DNA of 64,000 nucleotides from the NCBI GenBank assembly GCA_023151185.1, contig JAKLJL010000003.1, positions 248,001-312,000 of the forward strand, written 5' to 3'. A program made the translations under genes and the position numbers. Source of the DNA: Bacteroidota bacterium. GTDB lineage: Bacteria; Bacteroidota; JABWAT01. The notes beneath the pieces were generated by a model, which saw only the letters and a program-made list of their open reading frames with translations, was not told the DNA's origin and ran no database searches. Positions 26,882 to 37,120 of this stretch are shown piece after piece. Numbering within the stretch: the first letter of the stretch is position 1; the number at the start of each line of letters is the position of its first letter.

Positions 26882-29800
26882 TTACATGTTCCGCCTGTAC
26901 TGGCCGCCGGCTTCGTACAGGGCTCTGGAAATCTGGCCAAGAGAACAAACTTTAACGGTTTCCATCAGTTCTTCAAAAATATTGCCGTCAGAAATTGCAA
27001 CCGCCTTCAGTTTTCGGATGGCAGCCGGGGCCTTTTCGGCATTTCTCAGATGGAAGGCCTCCAGGTTCCTGATCTGATCCTGCTTCTCCTGATCGGTGGA
27101 CCGGGAAAGTTCCAGACTGTCGTAAGACGGCGGGGCCGGATTCAGAAAGGTATTGACCCCGATGACCGGCAGGTCACCGTTATGTTTCAGGGTTTCGTAA
27201 TACAGGGATTCTTCCTGGATTTTGCCCCGCTGATACATAGTTTCCATGGCGCCCAGAACCCCGCCCCGGTCAGAAATCCGCCTGAATTCCAAAAGAACCG
27301 CTTCTTCGACCAGGTCGGTCAGTTCCTCGATGATAAACGAGCCCTGAAGCGGATTTTCGTTTTTCGTCAGTCCCAGTTCCTTATTGATGATTAACTGGAT
27401 GGCCATTGCCCGGCGGACGGAATTTTCAGTCGGGGTTGTGATGGCTTCATCGAAGGCATTCGTGTGCAGACTGTTGCAGTTGTCATAGATGGCATACAAA
27501 GCCTGCAGGGTCGTCCGGATGTCGTTAAAGTCAATCTCCATCGCGTGAAGTGACCGCCCGGATGTCTGAATGTGGTATTTCAGTTTCTGGCTGCGGTCAT
27601 TGGCGCCATACCGGTATTTCATGGCGGCGGCCCAGATCCGGCGGGCCACCCGGCCGATTACCGCATATTCCGGATCAATTCCGTTCGAGAAAAAATAAGA
27701 CAGGTTCGGGGCAAAATCATCAATTTTCATTCCCCGGCTCAGGTAATATTCGGCGTAGGTGAATCCGTTTGCCAGGGTAAAAGCCAGTTGCGAAATGGGG
27801 TTTGCTCCGGCTTCGGCAATGTGATAACCCGAAATGGAAACCGAGTAGTAATTTCTGATCTGATTCCGTATGAAAAAGGACTGGATATCCCCCATCATTC
27901 TCAGGGCGAATTCCGTTGAAAAAATACAGGTATTCTGGGCCTGATCCTCTTTCAGGATATCAGCCTGAACCGTACCCCGAACAATGGACAGGGTCTCTTT
28001 CCGGATTTTTTCATAGGTTTCCCCGTCGAGAACCTCCCGGGCAGAAAGCCCAAGAAGCCCAAGGCCGAGACCGGTATTTCCGTCTGGAAGCGGGCCCGAA
28101 TATTCAGGCTGCGGGTTTTGGGGATCCGGGAAGAACCGGATCAGGTTTTTAACCGTTTCATCCCACTGACCGGTTTGTCTGAGCCACTTTTCGGCCTGCT
28201 GATCGATGGCGGTGTTCATGAAAAACGCCAGAATGACCGGTGCCGGTCCGTTTATGGTCATCGAAACCGAGGTTGTCGGTGAACACAGGTCGAAACCGGA
28301 GTAGAGTTTCTTGGTATCATCCACCGTGCAGACCGATACACCCGAATTTCCGATTTTTCCGAAAATATCCGGCCGCCGGCCGGGATCCTCGCCGTACAGG
28401 GTTACCGAATCGAATGCCGTTGACAGCCGGGCTGCCGGCTGCCCCTGTGATACATAGTGAAACCGCCGGTTGGTCCGTTCGGGAGTTCCCTCGCCGGCAA
28501 ACATCCGGGTCGGATCCTCCCCTTTCCGTTTATACTCAAAAACTCCGGCAGTGAAGGGGAACTGGCCGGGAACATTTTCCAGAATCTGCCACAGCAGAAA
28601 ATCACCCCAGTCCCGGTATTTCGGCAGGGCAACTTTCGGGATTTTCAGATGAGAAAGCGTCCGGGTATAATTTTCGACTTCAATACTGTTTCCCCTGACT
28701 TCATAACCGTGGAAATCATCCTGATAGTCATGTCTGAGCTGATCCTGATTCTGGATTTTCGTCCGGTTTTCGGCGGTCAGATCCAGAACCGCTTCATTAT
28801 ACCGCTGCCTGAGAACCTCAACAGCACGGTCTTCATGAAACAGATCCTCCTTCCCGAACAGGTGCCCCGGCCCGGGAACCTCTGTCTTCATGGACAGTAG
28901 AACCTGACGGCAGGAAAAGGCCAGACTTGCCAGATCAGCCTGACTGCGGGCCTGCTTTTTATAAGTCTGAACCGTGTCCGAAATTTCGGCCAGATACCGT
29001 GACCGTTCGGCCGGAATGACAATCTGTTTGCGGGGATCCCGGATTTGCTCAACTGCTTCGGGTTCCCAGTCAAGACCGGTTTTTTCGTTGACGGTCCGGA
29101 TGAGGTTCATAAAAAACCAATTCGTTCCGGCATCATTGAACTGGCTGGCGATAGTTGGGAATACGGGCATCAGATCGGGGTCTCTGTCAAATTGCTGACG
29201 GTTACGCTGAACTGTTTTCCGGATATCCCGCAGGGCATCTTCGGCTCCCCGTTTCTCAAACTTGTTCAGAACCACCAGATCTGCAAAATCCAGCATATCA
29301 ATTTTTTCAAGCTGGGTTGCAGCACCGTATTCCGGTGTCATGACATAGACCGACACATCAGCCAGTTCAGTGATGGAAGAGTCCGACTGGCCGATTCCGG
29401 CGGTTTCCAGAATAATCAGATCAAATCCGGCCGACCGGCACAGGCCGACCGAATCTGCCAGAGCCTTCGGGGTAGCCCGGTTGGCAGCCCGGGTTGCCAG
29501 TGACCGCATAAATACCCGCGGATCGTAAATTGAATTCATCCGGATCCGGTCACCCAGCAGGGCCCCGCCGGTTTTTTTTCTGGACGGATCAACGGAAAGA
29601 ATTGCTACGGTTTTTTCGGGGAACCGGGTCAGAAACCGGCGCACAGTTTCATCTGTCAGCGATGATTTTCCGGCACCGCCGGTTCCGGTGATGCCGATGA
29701 CCGGAATTTTCTTTTTGTGCGGAGTCCTGCCTGTTTCCGTCAGCCGGTTCCAGACCGGAATCAAACTGTCGGGAAGCGGACCGGTTGCAGCCGTTTCGGC

Positions 29801-30292
29801 CAGACTGATCTGCCGGGCAAGATCCTGAAATCCGGTTATCTGTTCAGGAATTCCCAACCCGGTTACCGGGAAATCACATTCCCGCATCATGAGATCAATC
29901 ATGCCCTGAAGACCAAGTTCCCTGCCGTCTTCCGGCGTAAAGATCCGGGCAATGCCGTAAGCCTGCAGATCCCGGATCTCTTCAGGGATAATGACCCCGC
30001 CGCCGCCACCGAAAATCCGGATATGGCCGGCCCCGGCTTCCTTCAGTAAATCGGCCATATATTTGAAAAATTCCACGTGCCCGCCCTGATAGGAAGACAG
30101 GGCAATTCCCTGGGCATCTTCCTGAATGGCGGTATCCACAATTTCCTTTACTGACCGGTTATGGCCCAGATGAATCACTTCGGCACCTGAAGCCTGAAGA
30201 ATCCGGCGCATAATATTGATAGAGGCATCGTGCCCGTCGAAAAGAGAAGCAGCGGTTACAAATCGGATCTGATGGGTTGGTTTGTAGGTCAT
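26882..30292 (-). CDS. icmF: Fused isobutyryl-CoA mutase (IcmF), B12-dependent acyl-CoA mutase with G-protein chaperone
   Basis: This 1136-residue protein joins three units in the IcmF order. The N-terminal cobalamin domain (about 5-140) has the DGH motif D19-G20-H21, where H21 ligates cobalt. The MeaB/ArgK-like GTPase (about 195-450) has P-loop GTGGAGKS (203-210). The mutase TIM-barrel follows. IcmF interconverts isobutyryl- and n-butyryl-CoA and related acids; the GTPase guards cofactor loading. The 76 in-frame codons upstream to 30520 are rejected because the family starts at [20 protein letters not shown]. No cobalamin riboswitch is seen upstream. Methylmalonyl-CoA mutase activity is not excluded. 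Confidence 0.9.
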   Translation of the reverse strand: MTYKPTHQIRFVTAASLFDGHDASINIMRRILQASGAEVIHLGHNRSVKEIVDTAIQEDAQGIALSSYQGGHVEFFKYMADLLKEAGAGHIRIFGGGGGVIIPEEIRDLQAYGIARIFTPEDGRELGLQGMIDLMMRECDFPVTGLGIPEQITGFQDLARQISLAETAATGPLPDSLIPVWNRLTETGRTPHKKKIPVIGITGTGGAGKSSLTDETVRRFLTRFPEKTVAILSVDPSRKKTGGALLGDRIRMNSIYDPRVFMRSLATRAANRATPKALADSVGLCRSAGFDLIILETAGIGQSDSSITELADVSVYVMTPEYGAATQLEKIDMLDFADLVVLNKFEKRGAEDALRDIRKTVQRNRQQFDRDPDLMPVFPTIASQFNDAGTNWFFMNLIRTVNEKTGLDWEPEAVEQIRDPRKQIVIPAERSRYLAEISDTVQTYKKQARSQADLASLAFSCRQVLLSMKTEVPGPGHLFGKEDLFHEDRAVEVLRQRYNEAVLDLTAENRTKIQNQDQLRHDYQDDFHGYEVRGNSIEVENYTRTLSHLKIPKVALPKYRDWGDFLLWQILENVPGQFPFTAGVFEYKRKGEDPTRMFAGEGTPERTNRRFHYVSQGQPAARLSTAFDSVTLYGEDPGRRPDIFGKIGNSGVSVCTVDDTKKLYSGFDLCSPTTSVSMTINGPAPVILAFFMNTAIDQQAEKWLRQTGQWDETVKNLIRFFPDPQNPQPEYSGPLPDGNTGLGLGLLGLSAREVLDGETYEKIRKETLSIVRGTVQADILKEDQAQNTCIFSTEFALRMMGDIQSFFIRNQIRNYYSVSISGYHIAEAGANPISQLAFTLANGFTYAEYYLSRGMKIDDFAPNLSYFFSNGIDPEYAVIGRVARRIWAAAMKYRYGANDRSQKLKYHIQTSGRSLHAMEIDFNDIRTTLQALYAIYDNCNSLHTNAFDEAITTPTENSVRRAMAIQLIINKELGLTKNENPLQGSFIIEELTDLVEEAVLLEFRRISDRGGVLGAMETMYQRGKIQEESLYYETLKHNGDLPVIGVNTFLNPAPPSYDSLELSRSTDQEKQDQIRNLEAFHLRNAEKAPAAIRKLKAVAISDGNIFEELMETVKVCSLGQISRALYEAGGQYRRNM

Positions 30293-30513
30293 GGTTTTAA
30301 AATTAATCTGAGGGTTAACGGGGATTCTGGTCAGGAATCCGGCAATAGTTTTGTTCAATTTACAACGAAAGGACGGCAGGAACAAAACCGGTTGACAGTT
30401 CTTCCTGAAGGTTACTTTTCTTAGAAGTGGATTAGATTCGTGGTTCCCGTCGGTATTCTGGTAACAAATTAAATAATCTTTTTCTTTATTTGCGCTTTTT
30501 CCTGGGAGTTTAT

Positions 30514-30954
30514 ATGGCATTTTGGGTTTGGGATAACGGGTTGAATACGGGAATACCTGAAATTGATACCCAGCATAAACGGATTGTTGATTATGTGAAT
30601 CAGTTGGATGAAGCCATTTCCATCACCAAGGGCAAAGACCGGATCGGTGAGATTCTGGACAATCTGCTCGATTACACCAACTCTCACTTTGTTTTCGAGG
30701 AAACCCTGATGGAGCAGGCCGGTTACCCCATGCTGGCCCCGCACAAACGGCTTCACGACGCCTTCCGGACCCGGATTCAGGCGCTGAAAGCCCGGTTTGT
30801 GAACGGTGAAGATGTTGCCGCCATCGTCCGGTCAGAACTCAAGGTCTGGCTGACCAATCACATTAAAGGGGATGATGTTTTTTACGTTCCTGCCGTCCGG
30901 AAAAATATGAATCCGTCCTGGATGAGCAGGACAATTAAAACCATTTTTGGCTGA
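30514..30954 (+). CDS. Bacteriohemerythrin
   Basis: This 146-residue soluble protein has the full set of di-iron ligands of the hemerythrin family: H21, H58, E62, H77, H81, H116 and D121. Bacterial hemerythrins bind oxygen for storage, delivery or sensing. ATG 30514 opens the family N-terminus [21 protein letters not shown]; eight upstream codons are rejected. It diverges from icmF with about 220 bases between, which hold both promoters but no other gene. Confidence 0.93.
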   Translation: MAFWVWDNGLNTGIPEIDTQHKRIVDYVNQLDEAISITKGKDRIGEILDNLLDYTNSHFVFEETLMEQAGYPMLAPHKRLHDAFRTRIQALKARFVNGEDVAAIVRSELKVWLTNHIKGDDVFYVPAVRKNMNPSWMSRTIKTIFG

Positions 30955-31063
30955 TCCCGGGTATTCCGGTAACCTGAAAGTCTGACAGGATCCGGCCCGG
31001 CAGTCTTCTGCCGTGTGCCGGAGGAACTTAGAGTTTTTCGCCGGATTTTCGTACCTTCCGCTT

Positions 31064-31831
31064 ATGAAACGAAAAATCGGACTTGCCTTGTGTGGCGGTG
31101 CTGCCCGTGGCAGTGCCCATCTGGGAGTGCTTCAGGCCCTCGAAGATTTTGACCTCCGGCCGGCTTACCTTTCCGGAACCAGTATCGGGGCTGTCGTAGC
31201 CGCCCTGTACGCCTTCAACGTTCCGGTTGCAGAAATCCGGAAATTTGCGGAAACCCTGAAATGGTTTAAATTCACCCGGTTCTCCCTCTCCCGAACCGGT
31301 ATCATGTCGAATGCAGATGCCGGTAAACTGATCGAATCCATCATCGGTCCGAAAAATATTGAAGATGCCGCCATCCCGCTGGCGATTGTGGCCAGTGATA
31401 TCTCAACCGGCGAAAAAGTTATTTTCCGGAAGGGAAAGGTTTCTGAGGCCATCATGGCTTCGACCTGTATTCCCGGCGTGTTTTCCCCGGTTGTCCTCGA
31501 TGGCAGAATGCTGGTCGACGGGCTGCTGACCGAAAATATCCCCGTTTCTCCGCTGAAGCCGATGGGAGCCGATTTTGTCATCGCCGTCAGCTTCAACCCG
31601 AAATCCAGATTCCGCAAGCCCGAAGGGTATATCGACATCTTGCTGAACGCCTTTGAAATTGCCGCCTGGCAGCGGACGGAGTATTTTACCCGTGAAGCCG
31701 ATCTGGTTATTGATCTGAACCTGGAAGACTTCAGCCGGACGGATTTCAATAAAAAGGTGGATGCCCTTTTTTCGGAAGGATACCGCCAGACCATACTCCA
31801 GCTTAAATCTGCCCCGGTACTGCTTCAATGA
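31064..31831 (+). CDS. Patatin-like phospholipase (RssA type)
   Basis: This 255-residue protein has the patatin oxyanion glycine block CGGAARGSAHLGVL, the nucleophile motif GTSIG (S40), and the catalytic aspartate D152 in VDGLLTENIP. It belongs to the short bacterial RssA-like group, which are lipid acyl hydrolases of unknown physiological substrate. Its stop overlaps the next start (ATGA at 31828-31831), so the two are co-expressed. The in-frame codons before ATG 31064 are rejected. Confidence 0.88.
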   Translation: MKRKIGLALCGGAARGSAHLGVLQALEDFDLRPAYLSGTSIGAVVAALYAFNVPVAEIRKFAETLKWFKFTRFSLSRTGIMSNADAGKLIESIIGPKNIEDAAIPLAIVASDISTGEKVIFRKGKVSEAIMASTCIPGVFSPVVLDGRMLVDGLLTENIPVSPLKPMGADFVIAVSFNPKSRFRKPEGYIDILLNAFEIAAWQRTEYFTREADLVIDLNLEDFSRTDFNKKVDALFSEGYRQTILQLKSAPVLLQ

Positions 31832-33300
31832 CCGATTCCCGCCTGACGGTAAAGAAAATTCTTTCCGGCAATACCTGCCGCCGGAAATTGTGGTTTAAAC
31901 CCCGGTCTTCCCAGCCCGCAGAAGAACCCAGGCCGTTCTGGAAAATCAGCCACCAGAAATCCGGGATTTACCGGAAAGCCCGGGCCCTGTTTCCGGGCGG
32001 AATCCGTCAGCCGGATGACTGGACGGAAGGCGCAGAATCAACACGAACCGCCCTGGCAGAAAAAGCAGGACCGGTTTATGAAGCCGTCTTCGTGACGGAA
32101 ACGCTGAAAGTCAGGTGCGATATTTTGGTTCCCGAACCGGAGGGCTGGGCGGTGTATAAGGTTAAATCGGCCACCCGGATTTATGACCGGTACGTCGAGG
32201 AACTGGCTGTTCAGGCACTGGCGGCCCGGGAAAACGGCGTGTTCTTCAGCCGGTTGGTTGTCCTGACGATTAATCCGCTGTGCGGGTACGGCGATGAAGC
32301 TTCTCTGTTTATCCATCATGACGTAACCCGAAAGGTTTTTGCACGGCTCGACAGCCTCCGGGAAAAACTGGACAGCTACCGGGCGATACCGGAGGCACCG
32401 GCCCCGCCTGATGCGCCGCGGGGATATTTCTGCTCGGAATGCACCTATCTGGAAGCGTGCTGGGAAGATCTGCCGCGTCATCCGTTTTACCACCTGCCGG
32501 GGTTGCATCAGCTTCAGCTTGAACTGGTGAATGAGCAGTCAGCCTGGGATCTGGAAGCCGTTTCCCGACTTGGGGGACTGACACCGGTTCAGCAGGAAGT
32601 GCTGGCCTCTGCCCTGACGGGAAAACCGGTCATTCGCCGGGAAATTCTGTCGGGGTGGATGAATAAACTGGTTTTTCCTGTCTTTTTCATTGATTTTGAA
32701 GCTGACTGCCCGCCCGCACCCAAATTTCCCGGTACCCGGGCGTTCGACCTGATTCCCTACCAGTTCAGTCTGCATATTCTGCAGGAAGACGGCCGTCTTG
32801 AAGAAAAATCATTTCTCCATACCGAAGATTCAGACTCCCGTCCCGGGTTTATACAGGCGTTGCTGGAGTGGACGGGTGAGACCGGGACTCTGGTGGTTTA
32901 CAACCAGTTGTTCGAGCAGAAAGTGATTGAAGATCAGGCCCGGTGGTTTCCCGGATTTGCTGACCGGCTTCTGGCACTGGTTCCCCGCCTCTGGGACCTG
33001 CACCAGATGGTTTCGGAAGGATACTATCACCCCGGATTTCACGGGCGGACTTCACTGAAGCAGGTTCTGCCGGTCCTCGTACCCGATCTGACCTATTCCG
33101 GGTTAAATGTAAAATCGGGGCTGGATACCCAGTTGATGTGGAATTCGGTGATCAGGATGCCGCCGTCAGAGGAAAAGGACCGGTTTGTGGCCGACCTGAT
33201 TTCCTACTGCCGGATGGATACTCTGGGGATGGTCAGGGTGTTGCAGACGTTGGGGGCACTGATCAACCCGGCCGGGTCACCCAACCGGTTTACTTCTTAG
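31828..33300 (+). CDS. DUF2779 family protein: Cas4-like Fe-S nuclease fold plus DnaQ-like exonuclease fold
   Basis: This 490-residue protein combines an N-terminal PD-(D/E)XK domain of the Cas4/AddB type with a C-terminal DEDD-type exonuclease-like domain. The N-terminal part has one cysteine near the start (C17) and three later (C202, C205, C211), the usual Fe-S cluster spacing. Of the active site, D98 is present, but the E-x-K motif reads K111-V-K113. The C-terminal part has FIDFEAD (D289, E291), LVVYNQLFEQ and YCRMDT. It presumably acts on nucleic acid, with the first nuclease site perhaps inactive. It overlaps the patatin gene by 4 bases and ppgK, on the other strand, by 11. Confidence 0.75.
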   Translation: MTDSRLTVKKILSGNTCRRKLWFKPRSSQPAEEPRPFWKISHQKSGIYRKARALFPGGIRQPDDWTEGAESTRTALAEKAGPVYEAVFVTETLKVRCDILVPEPEGWAVYKVKSATRIYDRYVEELAVQALAARENGVFFSRLVVLTINPLCGYGDEASLFIHHDVTRKVFARLDSLREKLDSYRAIPEAPAPPDAPRGYFCSECTYLEACWEDLPRHPFYHLPGLHQLQLELVNEQSAWDLEAVSRLGGLTPVQQEVLASALTGKPVIRREILSGWMNKLVFPVFFIDFEADCPPAPKFPGTRAFDLIPYQFSLHILQEDGRLEEKSFLHTEDSDSRPGFIQALLEWTGETGTLVVYNQLFEQKVIEDQARWFPGFADRLLALVPRLWDLHQMVSEGYYHPGFHGRTSLKQVLPVLVPDLTYSGLNVKSGLDTQLMWNSVIRMPPSEEKDRFVADLISYCRMDTLGMVRVLQTLGALINPAGSPNRFTS

Positions 33301-34039
33301 GTTTGTTTTGCCCGGCAGCGAGAGCTGCGCCAATAATTCCCGCCTCATTTCTGAAATGGGCTGCCACGAACGGCGTTCTGAGCTTAAGCTGCGGGAAAAA
33401 TTTCTCCTGTTTTTTACTTACGCCGCCGCCGATAATAATCAGATCAGGCCAGGTTAAATCTTCCATGGTTTTCAGATAAACATTCATCCGTTTTGCCCAG
33501 GCCGACCAGCTCAGATCTTTGGCCTTTCTGACTGCATCAGAGGCGTACTTTTCGCCAAAGTACCCGTTATGCAGGAAGATATGTCCCATTTCAAGATTCG
33601 GGACCATGGTTCCGTTCACAAACAGGACCGTCCCGATTCCGGTCCCGATGGTAACCAGCAGAACAGTTCCCCTGTGGTCCTTACCGGTGCCGAAGGTCAT
33701 TTCTGCGAGACCGGCAGCATCGGCGTCATTCAATACCGTAACCTCGCATCCGGTTGTCAGCGAAAACAGTTCTCTGGCATTGGTCGAGATCCAGGATTTG
33801 TGGATGTTCGAGGCGGTTTTTGCAATTCCGTTGTGGATAACGGAAGGAAATCCAACCCCGATCGGGCCCTTATAGTCGAAGGATTTGGCAAGTTGATGGA
33901 TGGCATCTGCAACCGCATGCGGTGTAGACGGATCCGGTGTCGGAATCCGGTGGCGGTCTGTAATCAGACTTCCTGTTTCTGTATTGACCAAAGCCCCTTT
34001 AATGCCGGATCCACCGACGTCAACACCCAGAATTGTCAT
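33290..34039 (-). CDS. ppgK: Polyphosphate glucokinase (ROK family)
   Basis: PpgK phosphorylates glucose using polyphosphate (and often ATP). The 249-residue protein begins MTILGVDVGGSGIKGALV (phosphate-binding loop), has the catalytic aspartate in LNDADAAGLAE, a second phosphate loop LLVTIGTGIGTVLF and a C-terminal adenosine-type motif IIGGGVSKKQEKFFP typical of PpgK. The zinc motif of other ROK proteins is absent, as in PpgK. With three amylases and an alpha-glucosidase in the window it fits glucose use after starch breakdown. Confidence 0.88.
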   Translation of the reverse strand: MTILGVDVGGSGIKGALVNTETGSLITDRHRIPTPDPSTPHAVADAIHQLAKSFDYKGPIGVGFPSVIHNGIAKTASNIHKSWISTNARELFSLTTGCEVTVLNDADAAGLAEMTFGTGKDHRGTVLLVTIGTGIGTVLFVNGTMVPNLEMGHIFLHNGYFGEKYASDAVRKAKDLSWSAWAKRMNVYLKTMEDLTWPDLIIIGGGVSKKQEKFFPQLKLRTPFVAAHFRNEAGIIGAALAAGQNKPKK

Positions 34040-34202
34040 CCGGAAACCTCCCGTTTTTTTTCAAGGTAGGAAAGGCATCCGGGAAATTCAACTGCACCGG
34101 AATCGAAATCAGGTCACCGGCCCGAAGGCAGTCTTTAAATCCTACTAAATTGTCTGTATCTTAGCCGGTGATACCGGTCAGTCCGGGAAAAAAGGAGGAA
34201 TC

Positions 34203-34538
34203 ATGAAAATAAAAGAAACCGTAAAAGGGGATGCTGCGGTTCTGGCAGTTTCCGGCAATATGATGGGCGGACCTGAAACCCAGGAACTGCACGATAAGGT
34301 TAAAGCCCTGGCAGAGAAGAAAATCGTTAAAATTGTGGTCGACCTCAGCGAGGTGAAATGGATGAATTCTTCAGGGATCGGAACACTGATGGCCTGCTAT
34401 TCAACCCTGGGAACCCATGACGGCAAAATCCGCCTCGCCGGTGTCTCAGAAAAAATTGAAAGCCTGCTGGTCGTGACCAAGCTGATGAAACTGTTCGAAA
34501 CGGCACCCACCGCCGAAAAAGCACTCGAGTCTTTCTGA
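34203..34538 (+). CDS. STAS domain protein (anti-anti-sigma factor type)
   Basis: This 111-residue protein is a single STAS domain with the phosphoacceptor loop MNSSGIGTL (S56/S57). Such proteins bind an anti-sigma kinase and are switched by serine phosphorylation. No anti-sigma kinase or phosphatase is next to it, so the partner is elsewhere. The gene has an AGGAGG-like ribosome binding site (aaaggagga) and its own terminator. Confidence 0.9.
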   Translation: MKIKETVKGDAAVLAVSGNMMGGPETQELHDKVKALAEKKIVKIVVDLSEVKWMNSSGIGTLMACYSTLGTHDGKIRLAGVSEKIESLLVVTKLMKLFETAPTAEKALESF

Positions 34539-34549
34539 CCGGTTTGATG

Positions 34550-34575
34550 AAATCCGGCTTGTACAAGCCGGATTT
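34550..34575. terminator. Rho-independent terminator after the STAS gene
   Basis: A perfect 12-bp stem AAATCCGGCTTG / CAAGCCGGATTT with a TA loop lies 12 bases after the stop. Confidence 0.8.
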
Positions 34576-34701
34576 CTGATTAATTCTCGATTAGAACCCA
34601 CCGCCTGCCTGCCGGATGATCCGGCCTTTTCCTATCTTTCCTCTGACCAAAACACCAGGGAACTGACCGTCCCTGAAACAGCAAACCAGACAGAGGATAC
34701 C

Positions 34702-36063
34702 ATGACACGCCGGAAAGTGATCATTATGGGAGCCGCAGGACGTGACTTCCATAATTTCAACACCCTTTACAGAAATAATCCCGACTACGAAATCGTTGCG
34801 TTTACCGCAACCCAGATTCCCAATATTGATGACCGCCGGTATCCGAAGGAACTGGCCGGATATCTCTATCCGGAAGGCATCCCGATTTATCCCGAAAGCC
34901 AGCTTGAAGACCTGATTGCCATTCACCATCCAGATGAAGTGGTCTTTTCCTACAGCGATGTGAGTTACCAGTATGTCATGTCACGGGCTTCACGGGTAAC
35001 CCTGGCCGGTGCTGATTTTAAGCTTGCCGGTGGCTATCCGACCATGATCAAAAGTTCCAAACCGGTTGTTTCGGTCTGCGCCGTCAGAACCGGCTGCGGG
35101 AAAAGCCAGACGACCCGGAAGGTCAGCCAGATTCTTCAGGCCATGGGGAAAAAGGTCGTAGCCATCCGCCACCCGATGCCCTACGGCGATCTGAACAAAC
35201 AAAAAGTTCAGCGGTTCGGCACCCTGCAGGATCTTGATTTCCATGAGTGCACCATCGAAGAACGTGAGGAATATGAACCGCACATCATGTCGGGTACGGT
35301 CATTTATTCGGGGGTGGATTACGAAGCCATCCTCCGGGAAGCTGAAAAAGAAGCCGATGTGATTCTCTGGGACGGCGGAAACAATGACCTGCCGTTTTAC
35401 AAACCGGATCTTCACCTGGTGGTAACCGATCCGCACCGGACCGGAAATGAACTCTCCTACTTCCCGGGTGAGACGAACCTGAGAATGGCAGATGCGGTGA
35501 TTATCAACAAGATTGATTCGGCGGATTATGCCAGAATCGAACAGCTCAGGCAGAATATCCGGTCGGTGAATCCCGGTGCCGTGATTGTGGATGCCGCTTC
35601 GCCGGTCGCAGTTGAAGATGCCGGACTCCTTCAGGGAAAACGGGTGCTGGTTGTGGAAGACGGACCGACCCTGACCCACGGAGAAATGAAGTACGGCGCA
35701 GGTGTCATTGCCGCCATGAAATACGGAGCCCGGGAAATTGTGGATCCCAGACCGTACGTCGTGGGAGAAATTGCTGCCACTTTCGAAAAATACCCGGGAA
35801 TCGGGACGGTCCTTCCGGCGATGGGATACGGCGACCGGCAGATCCGGGATCTGGAAGCTACCATCAATGCCACCGATTGCGATGCGGTCATCATCGGGAC
35901 CCCGATCGACCTTCGCCGGGTTCTGAAAATTCAGAAACCTTCCGTCCGGGTGACCTATGAACTTTCCGAAATCGGAAAACCCGATCTGAATGATGTGCTT
36001 TCCCGGTTTCTGTACCGGATTGAGCACCCCGAAATGACGGCTAAAAAGAAAACCACCGTCTGA
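34702..36063 (+). CDS. Cyclic 2,3-diphosphoglycerate synthase-like GTPase
   Basis: This 453-residue protein matches the family annotated in bacteria as cyclic 2,3-diphosphoglycerate synthase. An N-terminal Rossmann-like domain (MGAAGRDFHNFNTLYRNNP) is followed by a P-loop domain with VRTGCGKSQTTRKV at about residue 133. Next come the DGGNNDLPF block and a nucleotide-specificity motif INKIDSAD, then a C-terminal NAD-like domain. In Methanothermus the activity makes cyclic 2,3-DPG, a thermoprotectant; whether bacterial homologues do this is not established. It stands alone, with its own leader and a downstream hairpin. Confidence 0.75.
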   Translation: MTRRKVIIMGAAGRDFHNFNTLYRNNPDYEIVAFTATQIPNIDDRRYPKELAGYLYPEGIPIYPESQLEDLIAIHHPDEVVFSYSDVSYQYVMSRASRVTLAGADFKLAGGYPTMIKSSKPVVSVCAVRTGCGKSQTTRKVSQILQAMGKKVVAIRHPMPYGDLNKQKVQRFGTLQDLDFHECTIEEREEYEPHIMSGTVIYSGVDYEAILREAEKEADVILWDGGNNDLPFYKPDLHLVVTDPHRTGNELSYFPGETNLRMADAVIINKIDSADYARIEQLRQNIRSVNPGAVIVDAASPVAVEDAGLLQGKRVLVVEDGPTLTHGEMKYGAGVIAAMKYGAREIVDPRPYVVGEIAATFEKYPGIGTVLPAMGYGDRQIRDLEATINATDCDAVIIGTPIDLRRVLKIQKPSVRVTYELSEIGKPDLNDVLSRFLYRIEHPEMTAKKKTTV

Positions 36064-36072
36064 GCCTTCTGC

Positions 36073-36100
36073 TTCCCGGGCTGGTCAGCCGGCCCGGGAA
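36073..36100 (+). terminator. Probable terminator hairpin
   Basis: A 9-bp G+C-rich stem TTCCCGGGC / GCCCGGGAA begins 10 bases after the stop of the cDPG-synthase-like gene. It lacks a clear T run. Confidence 0.5.
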
Positions 36101-36215
36101 CTCCTTTCCTCCCCGCAAAAAGTGCCACCGAAAACCTTCCTGCCTGCTTCCTTTCTGCCGGATTCCGAACAAAAGACAAAACCATCCGTATATGCCGCTT
36201 TTAAACGGAGATACC

Positions 36216-37058
36216 ATGAAAAGCCTGATCTTTTGCTGCCTGGTCACCGGATTGATACTGGCGGCCGCCTGCAGTTCGGTGGAGTCCGGTTTCCGGCAGG
36301 GCGTCCGGGAAGAGTTTCTGCGCCAGCCGGTTACGGCGGGTGACCTTCTCACCGACGAAAAAATGAACCGGTTGCCTGACCGGTTGCAGTCCTATCTGAG
36401 ATTTGCCGGTGCGGCAGGTAAACCCATCCCGGTCAACTTCCGGCTGACCTTTGAGGCTGACATGATCCGGAAACGGGGAACCGACCCCATTCACATGCCC
36501 GTCGACCAGTATAATTTCTTTGGGGAGTACGCCCGGCATTTTACCATGGGCGGACGGGTGTTTTTCGTTCCCTTCGACGGATTGCATCAGTATACCCGGG
36601 GGCAGGCGTCCTTTCAGGTGCGGGTGGCGTCTCTGTTCAACCAGGTTGATCTGCGGGGGGATACCCTGACCATGGCCGAAACGGTGACGGTTTTGAATGA
36701 TCTGTGCCTGTACAATCCGGCAGCCCTGACCGACCCGCGGATCGGGGCGGTTGACGCGGGACCCGATTCGGTGAGGGTGACGCTGACCACCGGGAAGTAC
36801 CGGGTTTCTGCCGTTCTGGTAATTGACCCAACCGGCCGGCTGGTAACGTTTATTTCGGATGACCGGTATGCCCTGGAAGCAGACGGACAGTTACGGAAAG
36901 TCAGTTGGTGTACTCCGGTCTCTGACTGGAAGGAGGTTTCCGGGCGCCGGGTTCCCGGCCGGGGAGCCGCCGTTTATCAGTACCCCGAAGGCGACTTCCG
37001 GTATGCCGACTTTACCCTGACCTCCATCGCCTATAACCTCACCGGTTTGCAGGACTGA
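36216..37058 (+). CDS. DUF6544-like lipoprotein
   Basis: This 280-residue protein has a signal peptide with lipobox LAAAC (cysteine 19). The mature part matches my memory of the DUF6544 (earlier DUF6920) family. Conserved elements are LPDRLQSYLRFAGAAGKPIP near the N-terminus, an aromatic middle with EYARHFTMGGRVFFVPFDG, LCLYNPAAL, and a C-terminal YALEADGQLRKVSW...YQYPEGDFRYADF pattern. The function is unknown. ATG 36216 is chosen because it opens the signal peptide; the eight codons before it are rejected. Confidence 0.65.
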   Translation: MKSLIFCCLVTGLILAAACSSVESGFRQGVREEFLRQPVTAGDLLTDEKMNRLPDRLQSYLRFAGAAGKPIPVNFRLTFEADMIRKRGTDPIHMPVDQYNFFGEYARHFTMGGRVFFVPFDGLHQYTRGQASFQVRVASLFNQVDLRGDTLTMAETVTVLNDLCLYNPAALTDPRIGAVDAGPDSVRVTLTTGKYRVSAVLVIDPTGRLVTFISDDRYALEADGQLRKVSWCTPVSDWKEVSGRRVPGRGAAVYQYPEGDFRYADFTLTSIAYNLTGLQD

Positions 37059-37075
37059 CCGGTTAACCCTGCCCT

Positions 37076-37101
37076 GGCCCTCCTTACTCACAGGAGGGTC
37101 C
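37076..37101 (+). terminator. Probable terminator hairpin
   Basis: GGCCCTCC pairs with GGAGGGTCC (one bulged base) around a 9-base loop, 17 bases after the DUF6544-like stop. Between here and the repeat array at 37294 I see no gene, apart from one of the flanking repeats listed separately. Confidence 0.5.
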
Positions 37102-37120
37102 TTCAAAACAATTCCGCTTG

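Noticed and set aside
30293..30513. Cobalamin riboswitch upstream of icmF
   Set aside because: No B12-box-like conserved segment or long structured leader is seen in the short divergent region.
30293..30520. 76-residue N-terminal extension of IcmF
   Set aside because: Not family-like and runs into the hemerythrin start; the cobalamin domain begins normally at 30292.
33290..33300. The 11-base tail-to-tail overlap of DUF2779 and ppgK as antisense regulation
   Set aside because: A similar 11-base convergent overlap occurs at 48137-48147; both look like ordinary compact gene packing.
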